From Desulfobacterales bacterium C00003106 (GTDB taxonomy: Bacteria > Desulfobacterota > Desulfobacteria > Desulfobacterales > C00003106), in NCBI GenBank assembly GCA_001751015.1, contig MAXM01000177.1:1-10621 (forward strand): DNA of 10,621 nt, read 5' to 3'. Numbering within the stretch: the first letter of the stretch is position 1; each line of letters starts with the position of its first letter. The translations under genes and the position numbers were made by a program. The notes beneath the pieces are model-generated. The model ran no database searches. It had not been told where the DNA came from and was given only the letters and a program-made list of their open reading frames with translations. This document shows positions 1-6,589 of this stretch, in pieces.

Positions 1-215
1 AGGATAAACCATGAGCTCTTATCCGGCACACAAGCATTCCGGCTAAAGGATTTTAAGGGCATCAGTAAACATTTCCGCTTATCGCCAATCGGAAAATAAG
101 CCTGGCGTATAGAATAACCGAAGAGTTTTATACTGAGGAAACAAAAGAAGGCTACGAAATACCAAAGGTAATCGACAATCAAGATTTCCTTAGCCGACCG
201 TATAGTGCCCCTTGA
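1..215 (+). pseudogene. Decayed 3' end of an unidentified gene (partial at window edge)
   Basis: From base 1 one frame stays open to a TAA at 97-99 and reads like real protein (for example ELLSGTQAFRLKDFKG followed by ISKHFRLSPIGK). After that stop the same frame gives AWRIE and then a second stop at 115-117. From about 108 another frame continues in protein-like style (RITEEFYTEETKEGYEI) to a TGA at 213-215. One extra base near 113 would join RIE to ITEEFY, so a nonsense codon plus a frameshift would explain the pattern. The 5' part lies outside the window. I do not recognise the family. Alternatively the gene ends genuinely at 97-99 and the rest is chance. No RNA gene is visible in 216-312, which is the recN leader. 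Confidence 0.35.
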
Positions 216-283
216 ATACGAACCAAAATTCTGCGCAATCTCTGACAATTATTTATTCCCGAGTCCCTTAACCATTTCAACAT

Positions 284-310
284 CTGATTATCCATAAGGA
301 AAACAATCAG
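284..310 (+). promoter_or_regulatory. recN ribosome binding site inside a small inverted repeat
   Basis: The recN Shine-Dalgarno candidate is AAGGA at 296-300, 12 bases before the ATG, a slightly long spacing. It sits in the 15-base loop between CTGATT (284-289) and AATCAG (305-310), a perfect 6-bp inverted repeat. This could be a weak RNA hairpin that presents or modulates the ribosome binding site, or it could be chance. I found no convincing sigma-70 promoter and no recognisable LexA box upstream, although recN belongs to the SOS regulon in many bacteria. Confidence 0.25.
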
Positions 311-312
311 CC

Positions 313-2016
313 ATGCTTGTTGATCTTTCCATCAGAGACTTTGCAATCATTAATAATATTCATATCGGTTTTTCAGAAGGATTTACTGTTCTTTCCGGAG
401 AGACCGGCGCAGGCAAGTCGATAATCATCTACGCCGTGAAGCTTATTTTAGGGGGAAGGACGTCAATAGATATTATAAAGACAGGCAAGGAATACGCCGA
501 AGTCGAGGCCTTTTTTGAATTAGGAAACAGCGAAGCTATACAGGCAATGCAGGCCCAGGGCCTTGATCACAGAGAAGGTTTAATTGTAAGGCGGATAGTG
601 GCAAGGAACGGAAAAAACAAGGCATTTATTAACGGCCACTCCTGCACACTTCAGATGATGGCAAGAATTACCGAAAAACTGGTAAACATATCCGGGCAAC
701 ACGCCCATCAGACCATTCTCGGATCAGAAAATCACCTTGGCATATTGGATGAATTTGCAGGCCTGACACGACAGAGAGAAGAAGTGCGTCATTGTCATGC
801 GCAAATAGTCAGCCTTGCAAAAAAACTCAAAAATCAAGTGGAAAGGAGGGATCAGAATAAACACGAAAGAGAACTGCTTGAATTTGAGCAGGAAGAGATA
901 CGACAGGCAAACCCTTCCGAAGAAGAAGAAAGCGAAATAGAGCAGGAAAAAAATCGCTTAAAGAATGCCGAGTTAATATATGCAACAATTGGAAGGTGTA
1001 TTGAGCGGTTGTATGGATCAGAAGGGTCGGTTGTGGAATGGTTGACAGAGGTGGCAAAAGATATCGAAGATATGGGAAAGATCGACCCGAAACTGAACCC
1101 GGTTGCGCAAGACGTTTTTTCAGCAGCCTATAGCATGGAAGACTGTGTTGCTGAACTCCGTTCGTACATAGAGATGGTGTCATTCAATGCTGACAGGCTG
1201 GAAGAGATCGAAGAGCGGTTGAACACTATTTACAAACTAAAAAAGAAGTATGGCAAGACCATAGAAGATATCCTTATTTATCTTGATACAATAAGAAAAA
1301 AGCTTGAGCAATTACAGGATTCGTCTGAGACGACAGCAAGGTTGGAAGATAAGCTTTTAGTAGAAAATAAGAGTATATCCGAGCTTGCAGTATCTCTTTC
1401 GGAAAAGCGTAAGAAGTGGGCGGGAACGCTTGAAAAAATGGTGGAAGATGAGTTGCGATCTCTTGAGATGAAGGGGGTTAGATTCGAAATCCTCTTTGAA
1501 CACGTAAAACAGGACAGTGTGGATTGCAGCCCTTACCTCACGACAAAAGGGATGGTAATCGATGAAACAGGCCTTGACCGGATATCTTTCTTAATATCTG
1601 CTAATGTTGGCGAGGAAACAAAACCCATTGTGCAGATAGCCTCAGGAGGCGAATTATCAAGGATTATCCTTGCATTAAAGGTAATAATTGCAGATAGAGA
1701 TGATGTTGGAACCATACTGTTTGACGAAGTAGATTCCGGGATCGGAGGCGGGGTCGCCGAAACAGTGGGACAGAAAATGAAGCAGCTTTCAAAACACCAC
1801 CAGGTTATATGTATAACCCATCTTCCACAGATTGCAAGCCTGGGAGATCATCATTTCAGAATATCAAAGAAGGTGGAGAAGGAAATGACTTGCGCCACCA
1901 TAGACCGATTGGACGGGGAAGGCCGCGTGACAGAGATAGCGAGGATGTTGGGCGGGATTGATATCTCGGAAAAGACCCTTGACCACGCAAGAGAGATGCT
2001 GTCACCGGTTCTCTGA
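313..2016 (+). CDS. recN: DNA repair protein RecN
   Basis: RecN is an SMC-like cytoplasmic ATPase that helps hold and process broken DNA during recombinational double-strand-break repair. The 567-residue length is normal for the family. The ATPase head is split as expected. An N-terminal half carries Walker A (GETGAGKS, residues 29-36) and the conserved ISGQHAHQ block (126-133). The middle, roughly 150-400, is rich in Glu, Lys, Arg and Leu and fits a coiled coil. The C-terminal half has the ABC signature (ASGGELSR, 443-450), Walker B with its catalytic Glu (ILFDEVDSGIGG, 468-479) and the switch histidine (ITHLPQIA, H503). The ATG at 313 places Walker A at the usual distance from the N-terminus and has AAGGA upstream. 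The gene stands alone on the plus strand and converges with gspK after 27 bases. All key residues are intact, so it should be functional. Confidence 0.97.
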   Translation: MLVDLSIRDFAIINNIHIGFSEGFTVLSGETGAGKSIIIYAVKLILGGRTSIDIIKTGKEYAEVEAFFELGNSEAIQAMQAQGLDHREGLIVRRIVARNGKNKAFINGHSCTLQMMARITEKLVNISGQHAHQTILGSENHLGILDEFAGLTRQREEVRHCHAQIVSLAKKLKNQVERRDQNKHERELLEFEQEEIRQANPSEEEESEIEQEKNRLKNAELIYATIGRCIERLYGSEGSVVEWLTEVAKDIEDMGKIDPKLNPVAQDVFSAAYSMEDCVAELRSYIEMVSFNADRLEEIEERLNTIYKLKKKYGKTIEDILIYLDTIRKKLEQLQDSSETTARLEDKLLVENKSISELAVSLSEKRKKWAGTLEKMVEDELRSLEMKGVRFEILFEHVKQDSVDCSPYLTTKGMVIDETGLDRISFLISANVGEETKPIVQIASGGELSRIILALKVIIADRDDVGTILFDEVDSGIGGGVAETVGQKMKQLSKHHQVICITHLPQIASLGDHHFRISKKVEKEMTCATIDRLDGEGRVTEIARMLGGIDISEKTLDHAREMLSPVL

Positions 2017-2043
2017 CTTCAAGGGGAATTAAGTCACAGCCCG

Positions 2044-3051
2044 TCAATCAATCTGCCAGTAAATGAGATCAATTCGCTTTTTTCCATCCTTTTCCAATCG
2101 ATTAACCACTCCCTTAACATATTTGGTCAACGAGATGGCTCCTTGTTGAACATCGACAGTCGCCGCGCTCGAAATTTCAAAGAACGAACTCTTAAGCGTA
2201 ATCAGGTCAGGGGGGATCTGCTCAACATTCATGCCGGGCACGTCCTTATACCAGGACACACAGAGATCGTTTGTTTCGTTTTGGCGATGGGTGATGATGT
2301 CTTCGGCAAGAGCCGGGGTTATTCCGTCCGACAGGGACTGGAGAACCGGGAGGTCTGCTGTATTTATATTGATCTTGCCGTCGCCGTATGTGGTCAACTG
2401 ATCGGCGATTTTGTCAAATATCTCTTGTGGAATATCTACAAATCCTTTCACCTTGCGAATGGATGAAATAGCCTGTATTGGGCCGTTTTCACATGCGTAG
2501 GGAGTATCCTGTGCTTGATAATAGGAGTTCTCCGCACCAAAGTCGGTTTCATCATCATCGGCGTCAATCCAGTCCTTGATACTGTCTACCATGGACCTTA
2601 CCGTGTCTTCATCAAGTTCGAACTCCGGAAGGTTCAGGAACCGTTCAAGAGTCGTCTTCTGCAGGTCATTAAAACCGCCGTTTTCCGTTACAAGGCTGTT
2701 GATCTGTATCCTTGCGGAGAAGTCGGAGATGTTCATGGTAATACGAAGACCCTCGGAGTTTGGCAGTATGGAGGAGACCGCTGAAACAGCTTCGGTATTA
2801 GCCCAATATTCGCGGAGTGTGTCACATGGATTTTCATCATCCTCAGCGTCTTTTGCCAGTAAGGCCATGGCGAGGTTAAACCCTGATTTGGCAAGGTAAC
2901 GAAGCATGATACCATCGCGTACGTTTGCGGCCGCGGTGAGTTCAGAGCGCATATCAGTATGGAAATCAAGGGTTACCACAACAATGATCGAAATAATCAT
3001 GAGGACGAGAATTAATGCAATCCCCCGGTTGTCCGGTAAATATTTCTTCAC
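2044..3051 (-). CDS. gspK: Type II secretion minor pseudopilin GspK
   Basis: GspK is the large minor pseudopilin thought to cap the tip of the T2SS pseudopilus with GspI and GspJ. It has 335 residues, normal for the family. The short leader ends at G10 (DNRG) and is followed by a hydrophobic stretch (about 11-28). The mature position 5 is Leu, not Glu, which is the hallmark separating GspK from other pseudopilins. The family's acidic, Ca-binding motif is present (DWIDADDDETDFGAEN, 160-175). So is a helix-hairpin-helix-like segment (GDGKININTADLPVLQSL, 223-240). Two cysteines (C76, C187) could form a disulfide. The start is GTG, and its last two bases plus the next A form the gspJ stop (GTGA), with a purine-rich AGGGGACAGGG just upstream, so it is probably translationally coupled to gspJ. 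It is the last gene of the block; gspL and gspM do not follow. Confidence 0.94.
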   Translation of the reverse strand: MKKYLPDNRGIALILVLMIISIIVVVTLDFHTDMRSELTAAANVRDGIMLRYLAKSGFNLAMALLAKDAEDDENPCDTLREYWANTEAVSAVSSILPNSEGLRITMNISDFSARIQINSLVTENGGFNDLQKTTLERFLNLPEFELDEDTVRSMVDSIKDWIDADDDETDFGAENSYYQAQDTPYACENGPIQAISSIRKVKGFVDIPQEIFDKIADQLTTYGDGKININTADLPVLQSLSDGITPALAEDIITHRQNETNDLCVSWYKDVPGMNVEQIPPDLITLKSSFFEISSAATVDVQQGAISLTKYVKGVVNRLEKDGKKRIDLIYWQID

Positions 3052-3746
3052 CCCTGTCCCCTGAGCCCGGCGGGTATTGCAACACCGGTTGAAAAAAGAT
3101 ACGGCGAATCCGGATTATAAGGATTTGCAAACAGCAGTTTCACGGTGACCATGGCGGGAACACGATTTCCCCACTCATCAGAGCCGGAATCCCATGCTTC
3201 GTGTGGATCTCCCTTTGCGTCATAGTACACAAATTCAACACCCTTCAGGTCCTCACAGAGGATATCTCCTGATGACATCTCATCTTCAAGGCCGCCGCCC
3301 GGACTCAGTTTATCCATCCGGTAAAGGGCAAAGACCTCGCTGTCGTCTTCTTTCCTGAGAAAGTACGCAATCCGCGCAATCATTCCGTCAGGCGCTTGTC
3401 CGGTGAAAGAAATGTGCGCTGTAGATGTGAATATCAAACCCCCAAAGTCCTCATCTCCCATACCCACTTTTGTAATAAGTCCATAGGGGTTGGGAGAATC
3501 ATCGCTTGGTATGTCTATGGGAAGATACAGGGCTTCCAGATCCTCCACAATCCTTTCTGTGGCAATCCGCGCCATGGCATAGATCTCCGCCTCCTGCGTG
3601 ACAGTATCCACGATACTGAATGTGCCGGAGTAGGCGCCGTATATTGTTGAAATCACAATCCCGAGGATGAATATGGCTATCAGTATTTCAAAAAGGGTAA
3701 ACCCCGTGTTGTGACCCTGTTTTTTCTTAATCCACTGGTTCCACAT
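3048..3746 (-). CDS. gspJ: Type II secretion minor pseudopilin GspJ
   Basis: GspJ is a minor pseudopilin of the tip complex that binds GspI and GspK and is inserted in the inner membrane before assembly. The prepilin signature NTG|FTLFE gives a mature N-terminal Phe and Glu5, followed by a hydrophobic helix (about residues 16-38). Beyond it lies a periplasmic domain that contains family-like segments such as YAMARIATERIVEDLEALYLP. I placed the start at the ATG at 3746. This gives 232 residues and a 15-residue leader (MWNQWIKKKQGHNTG), with a 20-base overlap of gspI. A GTG at 3773 in the same frame would add nine residues and enlarge the overlap to 47 bases. It has AGGAG about 13 bases upstream, so it cannot be excluded. 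The gene ends in the GTGA overlap with gspK. Confidence 0.92.
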   Translation of the reverse strand: MWNQWIKKKQGHNTGFTLFEILIAIFILGIVISTIYGAYSGTFSIVDTVTQEAEIYAMARIATERIVEDLEALYLPIDIPSDDSPNPYGLITKVGMGDEDFGGLIFTSTAHISFTGQAPDGMIARIAYFLRKEDDSEVFALYRMDKLSPGGGLEDEMSSGDILCEDLKGVEFVYYDAKGDPHEAWDSGSDEWGNRVPAMVTVKLLFANPYNPDSPYLFSTGVAIPAGLRGQG

Positions 3747-4098
3747 ATTGGTAAAACGACACCTTGTATTCACGCGTTAGGCTTTGCTCCTGCCATTTGA
3801 TGGTTAGGATCACTTCCCTTAACTGCTTTAATTCGGTTTTCCGGATGCTTGTTTCCCAGGAGTAGTTAGGGAAATCTTCACCAAAGTCTCCTTGTGTGGA
3901 GTCTTCCCTATTGCTTTCTATTTCAGCGAGTTTGCTTTGCGCCAGCAATGACGCCGTAGTTGACAGGCGGGCTTCACCCGCGACAAACACAGTGTGTGCC
4001 TGGGATCTTAATACTGCTACGAGGGCTATGGCGAGAATGGCTATTGCCACCATCACCTCAAGGAGAGTAAAACCGGTATGAAGGGGGTCTCTCTTCAT
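3727..4098 (-). CDS. gspI: Type II secretion minor pseudopilin GspI
   Basis: GspI is the minor pseudopilin considered the nucleator of the tip complex, pairing with GspJ and GspK. At 123 residues it is the usual size. A nine-residue basic leader ends in HTG and is followed by FTLLEVMVAIAILAIALVAV. That supplies Glu5 of the mature protein and a transmembrane/assembly helix (about 10-30). The downstream segment TTASLLAQSKLAEIE is typical of the T2SSI family, and a short beta-rich domain follows. The ATG overlaps the gspH stop as ATGA, indicating translational coupling. The 3' end overlaps the start of gspJ. Confidence 0.93.
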   Translation of the reverse strand: MKRDPLHTGFTLLEVMVAIAILAIALVAVLRSQAHTVFVAGEARLSTTASLLAQSKLAEIESNREDSTQGDFGEDFPNYSWETSIRKTELKQLREVILTIKWQEQSLTREYKVSFYQYVEPVD

Positions 4099-4613
4099 CG
4101 CGCAGACAACTTTTCTATCCGCACTTTTGGAAGAAATGGACGGATAAGGATGGTATACGCCGTGGCGCTTCTGTCAGTCAGGTGGATCAGGGATTCAGAG
4201 ACGTATCCTTTCCTGGAGAAGATTATTTTGGTTGAGCCGACCGTAACCTTTCGCTCCGCAGAATCAACGCGCGTAATATCAACCCCGGACGGCAGTTGAA
4301 TGGGAGTCACCTCTTTCTGTTCCGGGTCTTTCGTGCGCGAAGGAACAACCCGGTAGCTGTTGGAATCGATATCAATAGTTAACGCAAGGTCCTCGTGTCG
4401 GCGAACCGCATCAGTTCGTAATTGTTCGATTTGGCCCTTCAGTATGCGTACAGAGGATTTTAAATCGCTCGAAAAGAGGTTTTGCCTGAGTTTGGGAACG
4501 GAAAAACCAAGGAAAATGCCGATCAGGACCATAACTACCGCGAGTTCAAGCAGGGTGTACCCTTTTGACAGCGCGTGACTGCCATTAAAGTTCCCAATTA
4601 TTGATATCCGCAT
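4095..4613 (-). CDS. gspH: Type II secretion minor pseudopilin GspH
   Basis: GspH is a minor pseudopilin thought to link the tip complex to the GspG shaft. The prepilin motif SKG|YTLLE gives Glu5 and a hydrophobic helix (AVVMVLIGIFLGFSVP), followed by a small beta-rich domain. The ATG at 4613 is preferred: it gives 172 residues with an 18-residue leader and follows a strong GGAGG-type site, GGAGGAGAAGGGATTA, directly upstream. A more upstream in-frame ATG at 4664 would give 189 residues but would overlap gspG by 80 bases and make an unusually long leader. With the chosen start the overlap with gspG is 29 bases, and the ribosome binding site lies inside the gspG codons for its C-terminal Glu/Gly-rich stretch. 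Assignment to GspH rather than another minor pseudopilin rests on motif plus gene order. Confidence 0.9.
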   Translation of the reverse strand: MRISIIGNFNGSHALSKGYTLLELAVVMVLIGIFLGFSVPKLRQNLFSSDLKSSVRILKGQIEQLRTDAVRRHEDLALTIDIDSNSYRVVPSRTKDPEQKEVTPIQLPSGVDITRVDSAERKVTVGSTKIIFSRKGYVSESLIHLTDRSATAYTILIRPFLPKVRIEKLSAR

Positions 4614-5025
4614 TAATCCCTTCTCCTCCCTCCTGGTCGTCAGGGCCATATGAAGAGAGATCATAATCGCTGTTTATGCCTGGGGATAAATAAACAAATT
4701 CATTCTTCCATGGGTCCTTGGGAATTCGGCCTTTTTCGAGATACCCACCCTCGCGCCATCTTTTAGCGAGAATTCCTACAGATGGAGGTTCTACTAATGC
4801 CTGCAACCCTTGTTCCGTGGAAGGATATACGCCGTTGTCAAGTTTGTACATCTTAAGCGCTGTTTCCAGGCTTTCGATCTGGAGGGTCGCTTTTATTCTC
4901 CGGGCCTCTTCGGGACTCCCCATGATGCGTGGAATAATCAGACCGGCAAGTATGCCGAGAATGATGATAACCGCCATCAATTCGATAAGCGTAAATCCCC
5001 GGCTGTTTGTAATATTTCTTTTCAT
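4585..5025 (-). CDS. gspG: Type II secretion major pseudopilin GspG
   Basis: GspG polymerises into the periplasmic pseudopilus that pushes substrates through the outer-membrane secretin. At 146 residues it matches the family. A ten-residue leader ends in SRG and is followed by FTLIELMAVIIILGILAGLI, with Glu5 and the N-methylated Phe1 expected after prepilin peptidase cleavage. The family motifs ALKMYKLDNGVYPSTEQGLQAL (residues about 56-77, an alpha helix and the loop after it) and DPWKNEFVYLSPG are present. So is the C-terminal Ca-binding loop region (YDLSSYGPDDQEGGEG to DINNW). The ATG at 5025 has GAGGA seven bases upstream. The same ribosome binding site, ATG and leader codons occur a second time 78 bases further upstream, see the repeat entry. 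It is separated from gspF by 133 bases, the longest gap inside the block. Confidence 0.96.
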   Translation of the reverse strand: MKRNITNSRGFTLIELMAVIIILGILAGLIIPRIMGSPEEARRIKATLQIESLETALKMYKLDNGVYPSTEQGLQALVEPPSVGILAKRWREGGYLEKGRIPKDPWKNEFVYLSPGINSDYDLSSYGPDDQEGGEGINADINNWEL

Positions 5026-5034
5026 AGTTTCCTC

Positions 5035-5064
5035 CTATTCGCCCTTCTCGCGCCTTGCCATGCG
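5035..5064. mobile_element. Fragment of the MITE-like palindromic element
   Basis: Bases 5035-5053 are identical to 10496-10514, one arm of the palindromic element near secA. The next eleven bases match with three differences (5054, 5059, 5060), and similarity fades after 5064. Only this arm is present; the central palindrome and the other arm are missing. Slightly further on, 5119-5142 contains TTGGGC, CTTAGGAAC and GAAATAA, words that also occur in this order at the right border of the full element (10559-10591). This suggests a decayed copy interrupted by the gspG duplication. Confidence 0.55.
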
Positions 5065-5103
5065 AAGCGTAAATCCTCGGCTGTTTGTAATATTTCTTTT
5101 CAT
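5035..5103 (-). pseudogene. Truncated duplicate of the gspG start: 22-codon leader ORF
   Basis: The upstream copy of the gspG start carries its own GGAGG site and ATG (5103). It encodes MKRNITNSRGFTL, identical to GspG, then nine unrelated residues (RMARREKGE) from the spacer, and stops at TAG (5035-5037). The stop lies ten bases before the true gspG ATG; its final G begins the GGAGG of the real gene. If translated, it is a 22-residue peptide with a prepilin leader but no Glu5 and no hydrophobic helix, so it is unlikely to be a working pseudopilin. Termination right beside the gspG ribosome binding site could couple or modulate gspG translation. This is inference; it may simply be a scar. Confidence 0.5.
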
Positions 5104-5158
5104 AGTTTCCTCCACAGATTGGGCTTAGGAACTCGGAAATAAATAATCTCCACGTTCC

Positions 5159-6385
5159 TTATCTTATTAGTTGGCTCATCTCAAAAATCGGGAGGAGTAT
5201 GGCGGTAACCACAAACCCGACCACTACGGCCATGGCCAATATCATTACCGGTTCCAACAGGGACGTCATGGCCACAATATTCGACTCCACCTCGTTTTCG
5301 TAGGCCGCGGCAACATGAAACAACATCTGCTCAAGCTCTCCGCTTTGTTCTCCGACTGATATCATTTGCACGACAATCGGCGGAAATATGCCGTCTGTAG
5401 CGAGCGCTGAGGCGAGGTCTCTCCCCTCACTTACATCCTCGCGGGCTTTTTGTATGATATCTGCGATTACGGAATTATTGACGATGTTTTTTGCGATTTC
5501 AAGCGATGACAAAAGCGGAACTCCGTTTTGAATAAGCGCCCCGAGGGTCTGTGTGAAATGTGAAATCAGCACCTTCAGCTTCAGGTCGCCAAAAACCGGA
5601 AAGGCGAGGATAACCCGGTCTCGCAGTAATCTACCCTTGGGTGTTCTTGTAAATCTGAAAAGGGCTATGGTTCCTCCCACAATCAGGAGAATGATTATCC
5701 ACCAGAACGATTTCAGAAAATCACTGACTGTAATCAAGATGACGGTCGGTATGGGAAGGGCCTGTTTCATCTCTTCAAAGACCTGCGTAACTCTCGGCAC
5801 AATAAAGGTCATCAGGAAGATCAGAATAAAGCTGCCGATAAGGAACATAAACACGGGATACGCGAGAGCGGCCCTGATTCTTCCCGCAAGGGCCTGTTGC
5901 TTCTCTCTGAGTTCCGCCAAACGGTTAAGGACCACATCGAGTGTTCCGGATGCCTCCCCTGCCCGTATTATGTTGATATAAAACAGAGAAAACACGTTTT
6001 CATAACGCGACAGGGCCGCAGCGAGACTCTGACCTTCATTGACGTCTTCCTTGATTCTCACAATAATTTTTGCCAACGACTCTTTGGTGGTCTGCTGGAT
6101 CAATGCGTTCAAGGATGTGACTAAAGGGAGGCCTGCGCCGAGCAGTATCCCAAGCTGCCGGGTCATCACCGTGATATCAGAGGCCTTAACTCTATTAAAA
6201 AACTTAATAAATTCAACCTGTTGTCGCGAAGATATCCGGGTTTCAGCCTGTGTCTCTTGCACCTCTACAGGGAAGAGCCCGGAGTTCCTTAGCTTTTGCC
6301 GCGCGGCGACAAGGCTTTCGGCATCCGTGATACCATTTTTGTTTTTTCCGCGATCATCAAGGGCTTTGTATGCATAAACAGGCAT
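5159..6385 (-). CDS. gspF: Type II secretion inner-membrane platform protein GspF
   Basis: GspF is the polytopic inner-membrane platform on which the GspE ATPase acts to drive pseudopilus assembly. It has 408 residues, the standard length. The N-terminus MPVYAYKALDDRGKNKNG is typical, with a cytoplasmic domain before two T2SSF repeats (about 72-195 and 275-397). The internal repeat is visible as RQLGILLGAGLPLVTSL against TQTLGALIQNGVPLLSSLE, and as RAGEASGTLDVVL against SVGEQSGELEQML. Three membrane segments are apparent at about 176-198, 226-244 and 378-400. The start is ATG at 6385 with only a weak AGG-containing site upstream. It is the first gene of the block here, 204 bases after argJ; gspE, which usually precedes gspF, is missing. 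Confidence 0.95.
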   Translation of the reverse strand: MPVYAYKALDDRGKNKNGITDAESLVAARQKLRNSGLFPVEVQETQAETRISSRQQVEFIKFFNRVKASDITVMTRQLGILLGAGLPLVTSLNALIQQTTKESLAKIIVRIKEDVNEGQSLAAALSRYENVFSLFYINIIRAGEASGTLDVVLNRLAELREKQQALAGRIRAALAYPVFMFLIGSFILIFLMTFIVPRVTQVFEEMKQALPIPTVILITVSDFLKSFWWIIILLIVGGTIALFRFTRTPKGRLLRDRVILAFPVFGDLKLKVLISHFTQTLGALIQNGVPLLSSLEIAKNIVNNSVIADIIQKAREDVSEGRDLASALATDGIFPPIVVQMISVGEQSGELEQMLFHVAAAYENEVESNIVAMTSLLEPVMILAMAVVVGFVVTAILLPIFEMSQLIR

Positions 6386-6589
6386 AAATCAACCTATAAC
6401 CTTGCCGAAAACAGGCCATGTCTTTATATTGTTGCGAGCGAATGAATATAGCAACAACTCATCTCCGCCCAGTTTCTACTTTCCAATTTCAACGCGTGAA
6501 CGCTTACCTGTTTTAATATGTTAACAAAGGTATCAGCCTAAGGCAAGGGCATTTCCGCGAGCAATAGCCTGAAGGGCGCTAAAGGCCTA
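6386..6589. other. argJ-gspF intergenic region with inverted repeats
   Basis: No gene or gspE remnant is readable in these 204 bases on the minus strand. TTGTTGC (6429-6435) and GCAACAA (6451-6457) can form a 7-bp stem with a 15-base loop. An outer pair, AAAACAGG (6408-6415) and CCTGTTTT (6507-6514), spans 107 bases and might mark a small inserted element. No clear sigma-70 promoter for gspF is visible, and no strong terminator with a U-tract follows argJ. All of these are weak signals. Confidence 0.3.

Larger units (their letters stand above)
4987..5113 (-). repeat. 49-bp direct repeat duplicating the start of gspG
   Basis: Copy one (4987-5035) contains the GGAGG ribosome binding site, the ATG and the first 13 codons of the real gspG. 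Copy two (5065-5113) repeats it with a single difference (C at 4999, T at 5077, silent: both codons read Arg). The copies are exactly 78 bases apart and are separated by 29 bases (5036-5064) resembling one arm of the element near secA. Outside the two copies the sequences diverge at once. The near identity indicates a recent duplication, or an assembly artefact that would need read support to exclude. Confidence 0.9.

Noticed and set aside
214..232. GAAT...ATTC around CGAAC as a possible LexA operator for recN
   Set aside because: It has only one half-site resembling CGAAC, and the spacing fits no known LexA box that I could match.
827..1183. Minus-strand ORF of 118 codons inside recN
   Set aside because: It lies antisense within the recN coiled-coil region; its Leu/Pro/Ser-rich composition is typical of a shadow frame.
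2014..2036. Inverted repeat TGACTT (2014-2019) / AAGTCA (2031-2036) between recN and gspK as a bidirectional terminator
   Set aside because: The stem is only 6 bp with an 11-base loop, it includes the recN stop codon, and neither side has a T-tract. The convergent position is suggestive but the structure is too weak to call.
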